This document shows, in pieces, positions 16,914 through 24,716 of a DNA stretch of 64,000 nucleotides. Each line of letters begins with the position of its first letter. Position 1 is the first letter of the stretch. The stretch lies in the NCBI RefSeq assembly GCF_003664255.1, contig NZ_RCCV01000002.1, positions 859,854-923,853 of the forward strand. Direction: 5' to 3'. The stretch comes from Micromonospora sp. M71_S20. Its GTDB lineage: Bacteria; Actinomycetota; Actinomycetes; Mycobacteriales; Micromonosporaceae. The notes beneath the pieces were generated by a model. That model was not told where the DNA came from, did no database searches, and saw nothing but the letters and a program-made list of their open reading frames with translations. The position numbers and the translations under genes were made by a program.

Positions 16914-17882
16914 ATGACTCGATGGGGCATCCTGGCCACCGGCAACATCGCCGCCCGTTTCGCCGAGGACCTGCGCCTGGTCCCGGGCGCCGAACTCGCG
17001 GCGGTCGGCTCGCGGACCGCCGAGAGCGCGGAGCGGTTCGCGGCCCGGCACGGCGTGCCGCGGGCGTACGCCTCCTGGGCGGAACTCGCCGCGGACGACG
17101 AGCTGGACGTCGTCTACGTCGCCACCCCGCACGCCGCGCACTACGAGGCGGCCACGACCTGCCTCGCGGCCGGCCGGGCGGTGCTGCTGGAGAAGCCGTT
17201 CACCCTCGACCTGGCGACCAGCGTCGAGCTGGTGGACACCGCCCGTGCGGCCGGGGTCTTCCTGATGGAGGCCATGTGGATGCGGACGAACCCGCTCGTC
17301 CGCCGGCTCTGCGGGCTGGTCGCGGACGGCGAGATCGGCACGGTGACCGGCGTCCGGGCCGACTTCGGGGTGGCCGGGCCGTTCCCGCCGGAGCACCGGA
17401 TGCGGGCCCGTACGCTCGGCGGCGGCGCCCTGCTCGACCTCGGCGTCTACCCGGTCAGCCTGGCCCACCTGCTGCTCGGCGTGCCCGACCACGTCCGGTC
17501 CTGGGCGAAGCTGAGCCCGGAGGGGGTGGACGAGAACACCGGCATCGTCCTCGGGTACGACTCGGGCGCGGTCGCCACCCTCAGCTGCGGCATGGTCGGC
17601 GCGCCCCCGCTGGTCGCCTCGGTCACCGGCACCACCGGCCGGATCGACCTGCCCGAGCCGTTCTTCCGCCCCGGCTCGCTGACCCTGCACCGGGCCGGCG
17701 CCGAGCCGGAGACGATCGCCGGCGAGCTGGTCGGCGGCGGCTACCAGTACGAGGCGGCCGAGGTCCAGCGCTGCCTCGCCGAGGGCCTCCTGGAGAGCCC
17801 CCTGGTCCCCCACGCCGCCACGCTGGAGGTGATGGCGCTCCTCGACTCCGTCCGCGCCCAGATCGGCGTCTCCTACTCCTGA
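16914..17882 (+). CDS. Gfo/Idh/MocA-family oxidoreductase
   Basis: 322 residues. N-terminal Rossmann domain (WGILATGNIAARFAEDLRLVP, about 3-23) binds NAD(P); VYVATPHAAHYEA and LLEKPFTLDLA (Lys of EKP near 95) are the family's catalytic and cofactor motifs. The C-terminal alpha/beta domain has GGGALLDLGVYPVSLAHLLLG. Likely oxidises or reduces a sugar or dihydrodiol; the substrate cannot be told. The open frame extends far upstream, but the leaderless -10 and first conserved strand fix ATG 16914. Followed by a strong terminator. Confidence 0.85.
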   Translation: MTRWGILATGNIAARFAEDLRLVPGAELAAVGSRTAESAERFAARHGVPRAYASWAELAADDELDVVYVATPHAAHYEAATTCLAAGRAVLLEKPFTLDLATSVELVDTARAAGVFLMEAMWMRTNPLVRRLCGLVADGEIGTVTGVRADFGVAGPFPPEHRMRARTLGGGALLDLGVYPVSLAHLLLGVPDHVRSWAKLSPEGVDENTGIVLGYDSGAVATLSCGMVGAPPLVASVTGTTGRIDLPEPFFRPGSLTLHRAGAEPETIAGELVGGGYQYEAAEVQRCLAEGLLESPLVPHAATLEVMALLDSVRAQIGVSYS

Positions 17883-17892
17883 CGGAGGAACG

Positions 17893-17924
17893 GAAGGGGC
17901 CCCTCGTCGCCGAGGGGCCCCTTC
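17893..17924. terminator. Bidirectional terminator between oxidoreductase and pit
   Basis: A perfect 14-bp stem (17893-17906 with 17911-17924, GAAGGGGCCCCTCG) with loop TCGC, centred between two convergent genes. Confidence 0.8.
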
Positions 17925-17931
17925 GCGTACG

Positions 17932-18936
17932 TCAGCTGAACAGGGGGCGGAACAGGAAGTACATCAGGGCGCCGATGGAACCGGCGGCCGGGAAGGTGAG
18001 GATCCACGCCCCGACGATGTTGCCGGCCACGCCCCATCGGACGGCGGAGAGCCGCTTGGTGGCGCCGACGCCCATGATCGCCGAGGTGATCGTATGGGTC
18101 GTCGAGATCGGCGCGCCGAGGACCAGCGCGTTGAAGTAGAGCACGCCGCTGGCCACGGTCTCGGCGGCGAAGCCCTCCGGCGGCCGGAGGTCGATGATCT
18201 TACGACCCAGGGTCCGGATGATCCGCCAGCCACCGGCGTACGTGCCGGCGGCGAGCACGGCGGCCGACGTCCAGAACGCCCACTCCGGGATGAAGCTGGG
18301 GTCGTCCTGGTAGCCGCCGACGTAGAGGGCGAGCACCACGATGCCGATGGTCTTGGCGGCGTCCTGCATGCCGTGGCCGACCGACATGGCGGCGGCGGAC
18401 GCGGTCTGCGCCCAGCGGAAGCCCCGGTTGAGCCGGCCCGGGTGCCCCTTCCGGAAGATCCACTGCACGGCGATCATGACGACGTAGCCGAGCACGAAGC
18501 CGACCATCGGCGAGAGGATCATCGGGATGATCACGCTCTCCCCGATGCCGGTCCAGAGCACCGTGCCGGACGCGGCGACGGTCGAGCCGACCAGGCCGCC
18601 GATCAGCGCGTGCGACGAGGACGACGGCAGGCCGTAGTACCAGGTGACCAGGTTCCACACGATCGCGCCGATCACGCCGGCGAAGACGATGCCGAGGCTC
18701 GACGTCCCGGTGGGCAGTTTCACGAGGCCGCTACCGACGGTCTTGGCCACCTCGGCGCCGAAGTGGGCGCCGATGAAGTTGCCGACCGCCGCCATGGCCA
18801 GGGCCACCCGGGGTGTGAGCGCCCGCGTGGAGATGCTGGTCGCGATCGCGTTGGCGGCGTCGTGGAAGCCGTTGGTGTAGTCGAACGCCAACGCCACCGC
18901 GATCACCGCCAGCACGGCGATGAGTTCGGGACTCAC
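17932..18936 (-). CDS. pit: Low-affinity inorganic phosphate transporter (Pit family)
   Basis: 334 residues, about 9-10 helices. Both Pit signature copies are visible: DYTNGFHDAANAIATSISTRAL (about 19-40) near the N-terminus and GAPISTTHTITSAIMGVGATKR near the C-terminus; GLPSSSSHALIGGLVG lies between. Pit proteins couple metal-phosphate entry to protons. GTG 18936 lies 4 nt after the stop of the DUF47 gene, so the two form one operon, transcribed DUF47 first. PHO-type repeats upstream suggest PhoP control. Confidence 0.92.
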   Translation of the reverse strand: MSPELIAVLAVIAVALAFDYTNGFHDAANAIATSISTRALTPRVALAMAAVGNFIGAHFGAEVAKTVGSGLVKLPTGTSSLGIVFAGVIGAIVWNLVTWYYGLPSSSSHALIGGLVGSTVAASGTVLWTGIGESVIIPMILSPMVGFVLGYVVMIAVQWIFRKGHPGRLNRGFRWAQTASAAAMSVGHGMQDAAKTIGIVVLALYVGGYQDDPSFIPEWAFWTSAAVLAAGTYAGGWRIIRTLGRKIIDLRPPEGFAAETVASGVLYFNALVLGAPISTTHTITSAIMGVGATKRLSAVRWGVAGNIVGAWILTFPAAGSIGALMYFLFRPLFS

Positions 18937-18940
18937 AGGA

Positions 18941-19567
18941 TCAGGACTCCTTGACCGCGATGGTCTCGACGGTGTTGGCCACGTGCTCGAAGGCGTCGCA
19001 GGCGGCCTCCAGCTCGTCAGCGACCTCCTTCATCTTCAGCACCGTCAGCGCGTCGTACTCGCCGGAGAAGAGGCGGACCAGCAGCATCCGGTACACCTGG
19101 TCGCCGTCGTTCTCCAGCCGGTTGCACTCGATCCAGTAGTCCTCGAGGTCCTTCATCGACTTCAGGCGCGGCATGGCGTCGGCGGTCAGCTTCGCCTGCG
19201 CGTCCAGGACGTTGACCATCTCGTGCATCTCGCGGGGCAGCGAGGGGAGCTTGGTCAGGCCGTAGAGGTAGAGCAGGTTGCCGACCGCCTCGAGGTGGTC
19301 CATCACGTCGTCGAGCAGCGACCCGAGCCGGTAGATGTCCTCCCGGTCGAACGGCGTGATGAAGGTCGAGTTGATCTTCTTGTACAGCTCGTGGGTGATC
19401 TGATCGCTGTCGTGCTCCACCTCGGTGAGCCGCTCGCTGACCGACTGCACCTCCACCCCGGGGAGGGCCAGCTCGTTGAGCAGCTCGGTGCCCTTCACCA
19501 GGTTCTGCGCGGCCCTGGTGAAGAGCTCGTAGAAGGCGCCCTCGTTCGGGCGGAAGGAAAACTTCAC
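18941..19567 (-). CDS. DUF47 / PhoU-like Pit accessory protein
   Basis: 208 residues from GTG 19567, all helical, with LTEVEHDSDQITHELYKKINSTF (E/DxxxD metal-binding PhoU motif) and FDREDIYRLGSLLDDVMDHLEAVGN. DUF47 proteins pair with Pit transporters and are thought to tune them. The open frame continues to 19684, but VKFSFRPNEGAFYELF is the conserved start and GAGG lies about 8 nt upstream. First gene of the pit operon. Confidence 0.9.
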   Translation of the reverse strand: MKFSFRPNEGAFYELFTRAAQNLVKGTELLNELALPGVEVQSVSERLTEVEHDSDQITHELYKKINSTFITPFDREDIYRLGSLLDDVMDHLEAVGNLLYLYGLTKLPSLPREMHEMVNVLDAQAKLTADAMPRLKSMKDLEDYWIECNRLENDGDQVYRMLLVRLFSGEYDALTVLKMKEVADELEAACDAFEHVANTVETIAVKES

Positions 19568-19628
19568 AGCACGGACCTCGTCGTGTCGGTGGAAGGGTCG
19601 CGGTCGCCCGGAGGGTGCCCGCCTGGGA

Positions 19629-19634
19629 ATGCTA
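19629..19634 (-). promoter_or_regulatory. Possible -10 for DUF47-pit operon
   Basis: TAGCAT on the reverse strand (19634-19629), giving a leader of about 55 nt before GTG 19567. No convincing -35; the PHO-type repeats lie about 50 nt upstream. Confidence 0.4.
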
Positions 19635-19682
19635 GAAAACGACGGAACCGGGAATTGCGCGGCCTCCCCCTGGTCAGGCCAC

Positions 19683-19715
19683 ATTCACCGGTCGTTCACC
19701 TGCCGTTCATCTACG
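19683..19715 (+). promoter_or_regulatory. PHO-box repeats upstream of DUF47-pit
   Basis: Three consecutive 11-mers: ATTCACCGGTC (19683), GTTCACCTGCC (19694) and GTTCATCTACG (19705). The repeats run on the strand opposite to the genes they would control, and the last overlaps the ppk2 stop codon (19711-19713). Confidence 0.7.
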
Positions 19716-20616
19716 CCGTTCTCCCGGGTCCCAGCAGCCGCTCCCGTTCGCGCCGGACGTCGAAACCGGCAGGCGGATACCCGAGATCGAGAGTGTCGAA
19801 CGTCTCGCGGAGCAGGTGCGCGACGGCCCAGTCCCGGTACCACTTGCGGTCCGCCGGCACCACGTACCAGGGCGCGGCGTCCGTGCCGCACCGGCCCAGG
19901 GCCTCGGCGTACGCGGCCTGGTAGTCGTCCCAGCGGGCGCGGGCTTCAATGTCCGAGGGGTCGTACTTCCAGTGCTTGCGCGGCTCGTCGAGCCGCTCCA
20001 GCAGCCGCCGGCCCTGCTCGGCGTACGAGATGTGCAGCATCACCTTCACCAGGGCCACCCCCGCGTCGACCTGCTCCCGCTCGAAGGCGTTGATCTCGTC
20101 GTACCGGGCCTGCCAGATCGACTCGGGCACCAGCGATTCGACGCGCGCCACGAGCACGTCCTCGTAGTGCGAGCGGTTGAAGACCCCCACCTGACCGGGC
20201 GGCGGGAGCGCCCGCCGGATCCGCCACAGGAAGTCGTGCCGCAGCTCCTCGGGGGTGGGCGGGCCGAACGAGCGGACGTGCAGGCCCAGCGGGTTCATCG
20301 CGCCGGCCACGCGCTTGATGGTGCCGTCCTTGCCGCCACAGTCCATCGCCTGGAGCACCAGCAGCACCCGTCGCCCGGCGGCCGCGCCCGGCCCGGCCGC
20401 GCCACCGCCCCGGGCCGCCTCCCGGGCCTTCGCGTCGGCGAAGAGCATCTCCTGCTGCCGACCCAGTCCCGCGCCGACCAAGCCGACCTGGCGGCGGGCC
20501 CACTCCTTGCGCCGCAGGCCGGTCACCTCGGGCCCGGGCAGACCCGGCGTCGACCGGGGATCGACCGCCCCGAGGTCGACCGGCGCGCCCGGCGTCACCC
20601 GGAGCAACTCCCGCAT
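19711..20616 (-). CDS. ppk2: Polyphosphate kinase 2 family protein
   Basis: 301 residues from ATG 20616. Walker A MDCGGKDGT (91-99) and Walker B FNRSHYEDV (146-154) with the lid KVMLHISYAEQGRRLLERL define PPK2, which moves phosphate between polyphosphate and nucleotides. HWKYDPSDIEARARWDDYQAAY and WYVVPADRKWYRDW are family blocks. One PPK2 domain, so class I or III. The frame is open far upstream; in-frame GTG 20694 is an alternative start (with GAGG adjacent). Downstream lies the pit promoter, tying polyphosphate turnover to phosphate uptake. Confidence 0.88.
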   Translation of the reverse strand: MRELLRVTPGAPVDLGAVDPRSTPGLPGPEVTGLRRKEWARRQVGLVGAGLGRQQEMLFADAKAREAARGGGAAGPGAAAGRRVLLVLQAMDCGGKDGTIKRVAGAMNPLGLHVRSFGPPTPEELRHDFLWRIRRALPPPGQVGVFNRSHYEDVLVARVESLVPESIWQARYDEINAFEREQVDAGVALVKVMLHISYAEQGRRLLERLDEPRKHWKYDPSDIEARARWDDYQAAYAEALGRCGTDAAPWYVVPADRKWYRDWAVAHLLRETFDTLDLGYPPAGFDVRRERERLLGPGRTA

Positions 20617-20752
20617 GCTCCCCCCGACCGGCCCCACGACCCCGTCGACCCGCTCCGCACCCGCCCCCACGTCCTGCTCATCACTCGTTCGCACCCTCGG
20701 ATCATCACCCACCCCCGCCCCTCCCGCCCGCCGACCGTCGCCCCTCGGCCTC

Positions 20753-20826
20753 GCGATCATGGACTTGTGGTGGGCGGAATCTGTGCCTTCTCCCCTTCTG
20801 CGGGCCACCAGAACTGCATGATCGAC
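20753..20826. repeat. CGATCATG inverted repeat, copy 1 (imperfect)
   Basis: Arms about 20753-20775 and 20803-20826: GATCATGGACTTGTGGTGG against the complement of CCACCAGAACTGCATGATC, with three mismatches. C-rich DNA lies left and strongly G-rich DNA right (20827-20929). This fills most of the 313-nt gap between ppk2 and the sigma gene. The same family recurs at 34279 and 51144. Confidence 0.75.
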
Positions 20827-20929
20827 CCGCTCTTGGGGCGCGGGTGCGGGGGGCGGGAGAATGGGGCGGGAGTGGGTGGGCGGCGCGGGGCGGGAGCGGG
20901 TCAGGGCGGGGCGGAGTGGGAGGGGTGGC

Positions 20930-21895
20930 GTGGGGGATCTGGTGGCGGAGTTCGAGGTGGAGCGGGGGCGGCTGCTGGCGGTGGCCCACCGGATGCTCGG
21001 CAGCCGCAGCGAGGCGGAGGACGCCGTCCAGGAGACCTGGCTGCGGTACGCCGCCGCGCTCGCCGACCCGGCGGCCCGCGCCGAGATCCGGCACCTCGGC
21101 GCCTGGCTCACCACCACCTGCGCCCGAATCTGCCTCGACGTGCTCCGCTCGGCGCGGGTGCGGCGGGAGGCGTACCCGGGCCAGTGGCTGCCGGAGCCCG
21201 TGGTGACGCCACTCGACCAGGGCCCGCGTACCGACGGCTTCGCGCCCGACCCCGCCGAGCGGGCGGTCCGCGCCGACCAGGTCGGCACCGCCCTGATGGT
21301 GGTGCTGGAGCGGCTCGCCCCGGAGCAGCGGGTCGCGTTCGTGCTGCACGACGTCTTCGCCGTGCCGTTCTCCCGGATCGCCGAGGTGCTCGGTACGACC
21401 GACGCCGCCGCCCGCCAGCTCGCCTCCCGGGCCCGCCGGGCGGTGCACGCGTCCGACGCGCCCCGGCACACCGCCGACGCCGTCGAGCAGCGCCGGGTGC
21501 TCGCCGCCTTCGTGGCCGCCGTCGAGTCGGGCGAGCTGGACGCGCTGGTGCGGGTGCTCGCCCCGGACGTCGTCGCCATCGGCGACAGCGGCGGCCACTT
21601 CCCGGCGGCCCGACGCCCGGTGGTCGGGGCCGACTCGGTGGCCCGCTTCGTCCTGGGCCTGTTCGGCCGCGCCGGCCGGTACGGCGGCACGCTGCGCGCC
21701 CGTCGGGTGCTTGTCGACGGCGTGGAGGGCCTGCACATGGAGAGCCCGCACCCGGACGGCCGGACGCTGCGGGTAATCGCCGCCCTCGCGGTTGACGACG
21801 GCCGGGTGACCGGGTTGTTCCACCAGCTCAACCCGGAGAAGCTGGGCGACCTGCCGCCGCTGACGGCCGAGGACGGCTGGCCGCCGCGCTGGTGA
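20930..21895 (+). CDS. ECF41-type sigma factor (SigJ-like) with SnoaL-like C-terminal domain
   Basis: 321 residues from GTG 20930 (GGGAGGGG upstream). Sigma region 2 (LLAVAHRMLGSRSEAEDAVQETWLRY, about 15-40), WLPEP (86-90), sigma region 4 (LAPEQRVAFVLHDVFAVPFSRIAEVL), then a SnoaL-like domain with GDSGGHFPAARRPVVG and a terminal NPEKL. WLPEP, the DGGG-like loop and NPDKL mark ECF41. In this group the C-terminal extension, not an anti-sigma factor, controls activity. No carboxymuconolactone decarboxylase or oxidoreductase partner is next to it, which is unusual. Confidence 0.88.
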   Translation: MGDLVAEFEVERGRLLAVAHRMLGSRSEAEDAVQETWLRYAAALADPAARAEIRHLGAWLTTTCARICLDVLRSARVRREAYPGQWLPEPVVTPLDQGPRTDGFAPDPAERAVRADQVGTALMVVLERLAPEQRVAFVLHDVFAVPFSRIAEVLGTTDAAARQLASRARRAVHASDAPRHTADAVEQRRVLAAFVAAVESGELDALVRVLAPDVVAIGDSGGHFPAARRPVVGADSVARFVLGLFGRAGRYGGTLRARRVLVDGVEGLHMESPHPDGRTLRVIAALAVDDGRVTGLFHQLNPEKLGDLPPLTAEDGWPPRW

Positions 21896-21917
21896 GGACC
21901 CGTGCCGCTGCCGGTGG

Positions 21918-22424
21918 TCAGACCACCAGGGCCAACCACTTCCGGTACGACGTGGCGAACGGTTCGACGCCGTCGCCCAGCGCCCCGAGGAGCCACCGGG
22001 CCGCCGCCTCGGCCTGCGTCACCACGTCGTCCGGGTAGCCGAAGCGGGCGCGGTGCTCGGCGAACTCGTCCTCGTCGCGCAGCTCCACCAGGCCGGTCGC
22101 CCGCCGACGCACCACGTCGAGGTCGAGGTCGATGAGGTGGACGGTGTCGTCGTTCTCCCAGCGGGCCGGGCTGGCGATGTCGCAGTAGACCTCGCTGGTC
22201 CGGGGCGGCGGGTTGAACATGCCGGTCCACCAGGCGTGGTGCGGCACCAGGAGGACGAACGGGATCTGCTCCACCGACGGCCGGCCGTGGTAGACGGACT
22301 TCGTGCCCTCGGTCACGCCGAGCCAGACGCCGAGCTCGTCCTCGGCCAGACGGCGGGCCGGGTAGTCACGATGGGCGCTGCCGTCGTACTTGCGGTAGAT
22401 CACGCGGACCACGTCGCTCGGCAT
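21918..22424 (-). CDS. DUF402 protein (nucleotide phosphatase-like)
   Basis: 168 residues from ATG 22424. VIYRKYDGSAHRDYPARRL, HHAWWTGMFNPPP and YCDIASPARWENDDTVHLIDLDLDVV are DUF402 blocks; the last carries Asp residues that bind metal in the Staphylococcus nucleoside tri/diphosphatase Ntdp. Enzyme activity is inferred from that relative. TAGGGT lies 7 nt before the ATG with no Shine-Dalgarno. Divergent from the helicase; convergent with the sigma gene. Confidence 0.82.
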   Translation of the reverse strand: MPSDVVRVIYRKYDGSAHRDYPARRLAEDELGVWLGVTEGTKSVYHGRPSVEQIPFVLLVPHHAWWTGMFNPPPRTSEVYCDIASPARWENDDTVHLIDLDLDVVRRRATGLVELRDEDEFAEHRARFGYPDDVVTQAEAAARWLLGALGDGVEPFATSYRKWLALVV

Positions 22425-22431
22425 GAGTCGC

Positions 22432-22437
22432 ACCCTA
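22432..22437 (-). promoter_or_regulatory. Leaderless -10 for DUF402 gene
   Basis: TAGGGT (22437-22432), 7 nt before ATG 22424. Confidence 0.5.
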
Positions 22438-22549
22438 ACCGATACCGCCCATCGGTCGCCGCACGGAAGTAACCGGACGCGGTCGACGGGAGACCGTACC
22501 GTGACGACGCCACACCCGGATCGGCGCGGCCGGTGTCGGGGACGGCGGG

Positions 22550-22555
22550 TACCGT
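22550..22555 (+). promoter_or_regulatory. Leaderless -10 for helicase gene
   Basis: TACCGT, 6 nt before GTG 22562. Confidence 0.55.
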
Positions 22556-22561
22556 CGCACG

Positions 22562-24712
22562 GTGACTCCGCGCCTCGCCACCGGTTCCGCCGCCCCCTCG
22601 CCCCGCACCGGAGGCCGGCGGCGGGGCGCCCGGCCGAGCGGGGTGGAGCTGCTCGCCGCCGCGGTCGGCGCGGTGCCGGGCGGGGCGGCCCGTCCCGGTC
22701 AGCAGCAGATGGCGACCGCCATCGAGGAGTGCGTGCAGGCGCGGGAGCACCTGCTGGTGCAGGCCGGCACGGGCACCGGCAAGTCGCTGGCCTACCTGAC
22801 GCCCGCGCTGACGGTGGACGGTCCGGTGGTGGTCTCCACGGCCACCCTGGCGTTGCAGTCCCAACTGGTCGACCACGACCTGCCCCGGCTCGCCGACGCC
22901 GTGGAGCCGGTGCTCGGCCGGCGGCCCACCTTCGCGGTCCTGAAGGGACGGCACCACTACCTCTGCCTGGCCCGGCTGGACAACTCCACCGAGGACGAGC
23001 CGGAGGACACCCTCTTCGACGCCCCGGCCGCACGCCCCGGCGGCGGCACCAAGTGGCTCGGCGAGGCCGGCCGGCTCGGCAAGCAGGTCCAGCGGCTGCG
23101 CGACTGGGCGGAGAAGACCGACACCGGCGACCGGGACGAGCTGGACCCGGGCGTCGACGACCAGGCCTGGCGGCTGGTCTCCATGCCGGCCCGGGAGTGC
23201 GTCGGCGCGTCCCGCTGCCCGTTCGGCGCGGAGTGCTTCGCCGAGGCGTCCCGGGCCCGCGCCCGGGAGGCCGACATCGTGGTCACCAACCACAGCCTGC
23301 TCGCGGTGGACATGCTCGCCGGCCGGCACATCGTGCCGCCGCACAAGCTGCTCATCGTCGACGAGGCGCACGAGCTGGCCGACCGGGTCTCCTCCGCCGC
23401 GCAGGCCGAGCTGGTGCCGGAGCTGATCGACCGCTCCGCGAAGCGGGCCCGCCCGCTGCTGCGGCCGGACGTCGCCGAGTCGCTCACCGCGGCCGGCGAC
23501 GCCCTGGCGGTCGGGCTGGCCGAGGCGCCGGCCGGGCGGATCACCTCGGGGCTGCCGTCCGCGCTGCGCGAGGCGTGCACCCTGCTCGACGCGGCCACCC
23601 GGGCGGCGCTCGACGCGATCGGCGAGGTCAAGTCCGACGACCCGGACCCGGTGCGCAAGCAGCAGGCCAAGGCCGTGCTCGACGAACTCTCCGCCACCGC
23701 GCAGCGGCTGCTGGAGGAGGCCGACCACGACGTCGCCTGGGTGGAGAAGAACGACAACACCGGTCGCCGTGCGCTGGTGGTCGCGCCGCTCTCGGTCGCC
23801 GGCACGCTCGCCACCCACCTGTACGAGGAGCGTACGGTCGTCGCCACCTCGGCGACGCTGACGCTGGGCGGCCGGTTCGACACGGTGGCCCGGGCGCTGG
23901 GCCTGGAGGCGCCCCCGGCCGACCCGCCGTCGCCGGCCGCCGCCGCCCTGGCCGCCCGTTCCGCCGGGCGCACCGGCGGCACCGGGTCGGCGGAGGGCAG
24001 CGCCGCGACCGGCCCGGCGGGGGCGCCGGCCACCTCGGGGCCCGGGTGGCGCTCCCTCGACGTCGGCTCGCCGTTCGACTACCCCCGGCAGGGCATCCTG
24101 TACGTCGCCGCACACCTGCCCCGGCCCAGCGTCTCCGGGCTGCCCGACGCGGCCGGCGAGGAGCTGCTCGCGCTGGTCACCGCGCTCGGCGGGCGTACGC
24201 TCGGCCTCTTCTCCTCCCGGCGGGCCGCCCAGCAGGCGGCGGAGCTGCTGCGCGCGCGGACCGACCTGCCGGTCCTGCTCCAGGGCGAGGAGGCGCTGCC
24301 GCTGCTGGTACGCCGGTTCCGGGAGGAGAAGTCCAGCTGCCTGTTCGGGGTGATGTCGCTCTGGCAGGGGGTCGACGTGCCGGGCGACTCCTGCCAGCTG
24401 GTGGTCATCGACCGGCTGCCCTTCCCCCGGCCGGACGAGCCGCTGGCGGCGGCGCGGGCGGCGGCGGTGGACGCCGGCGGCGGGTCGGGTTTCGCGGCGG
24501 TCAGCGTGCCGATCGCCGCGATCAGGCTGGCCCAGGGGGTGGGCCGGCTGATCCGGTCGACGGGCGACAAGGGCGTGGTGGCGGTGCTCGACTCGCGCCT
24601 GGAGACCGCCCGGGGCTACGGGCCGTTCCTGCGCCGGTCGCTGCCGCCGTTCTGGTACACCACCCGGCCGGAGGTCGCCCGCGGCGCCCTCGAACGCCTC
24701 GCCAAGTCCTGA
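22562..24712 (+). CDS. DinG-family ATP-dependent DNA helicase
   Basis: 716 residues. Walker A AGTGTGKS (68-75), DEAH box (267-270), and an iron-sulfur-type Cys set (ECVGASRCPFGAECF, about 211-225, with a Cys near 130) mark the XPD/DinG superfamily 2 helicases. C-terminal motifs: LGLFSSRRAAQQAAELL, SLWQGVDVPG and QGVGRLIRSTGDKGVV (motif VI). It unwinds DNA 5' to 3', probably R-loops or repair intermediates. Leaderless GTG start. It ends 4 nt before a convergent neighbour. Confidence 0.9.
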   Translation: MTPRLATGSAAPSPRTGGRRRGARPSGVELLAAAVGAVPGGAARPGQQQMATAIEECVQAREHLLVQAGTGTGKSLAYLTPALTVDGPVVVSTATLALQSQLVDHDLPRLADAVEPVLGRRPTFAVLKGRHHYLCLARLDNSTEDEPEDTLFDAPAARPGGGTKWLGEAGRLGKQVQRLRDWAEKTDTGDRDELDPGVDDQAWRLVSMPARECVGASRCPFGAECFAEASRARAREADIVVTNHSLLAVDMLAGRHIVPPHKLLIVDEAHELADRVSSAAQAELVPELIDRSAKRARPLLRPDVAESLTAAGDALAVGLAEAPAGRITSGLPSALREACTLLDAATRAALDAIGEVKSDDPDPVRKQQAKAVLDELSATAQRLLEEADHDVAWVEKNDNTGRRALVVAPLSVAGTLATHLYEERTVVATSATLTLGGRFDTVARALGLEAPPADPPSPAAAALAARSAGRTGGTGSAEGSAATGPAGAPATSGPGWRSLDVGSPFDYPRQGILYVAAHLPRPSVSGLPDAAGEELLALVTALGGRTLGLFSSRRAAQQAAELLRARTDLPVLLQGEEALPLLVRRFREEKSSCLFGVMSLWQGVDVPGDSCQLVVIDRLPFPRPDEPLAAARAAAVDAGGGSGFAAVSVPIAAIRLAQGVGRLIRSTGDKGVVAVLDSRLETARGYGPFLRRSLPPFWYTTRPEVARGALERLAKS

Positions 24713-24716
24713 CCCG

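Noticed and set aside
20820..20929. G-rich tract as coding sequence or G-quadruplex gene element
   Set aside because: Skewed composition with no homology-like pattern; best seen as the G-rich flank of the inverted repeat. Quadruplex potential cannot be judged by eye.
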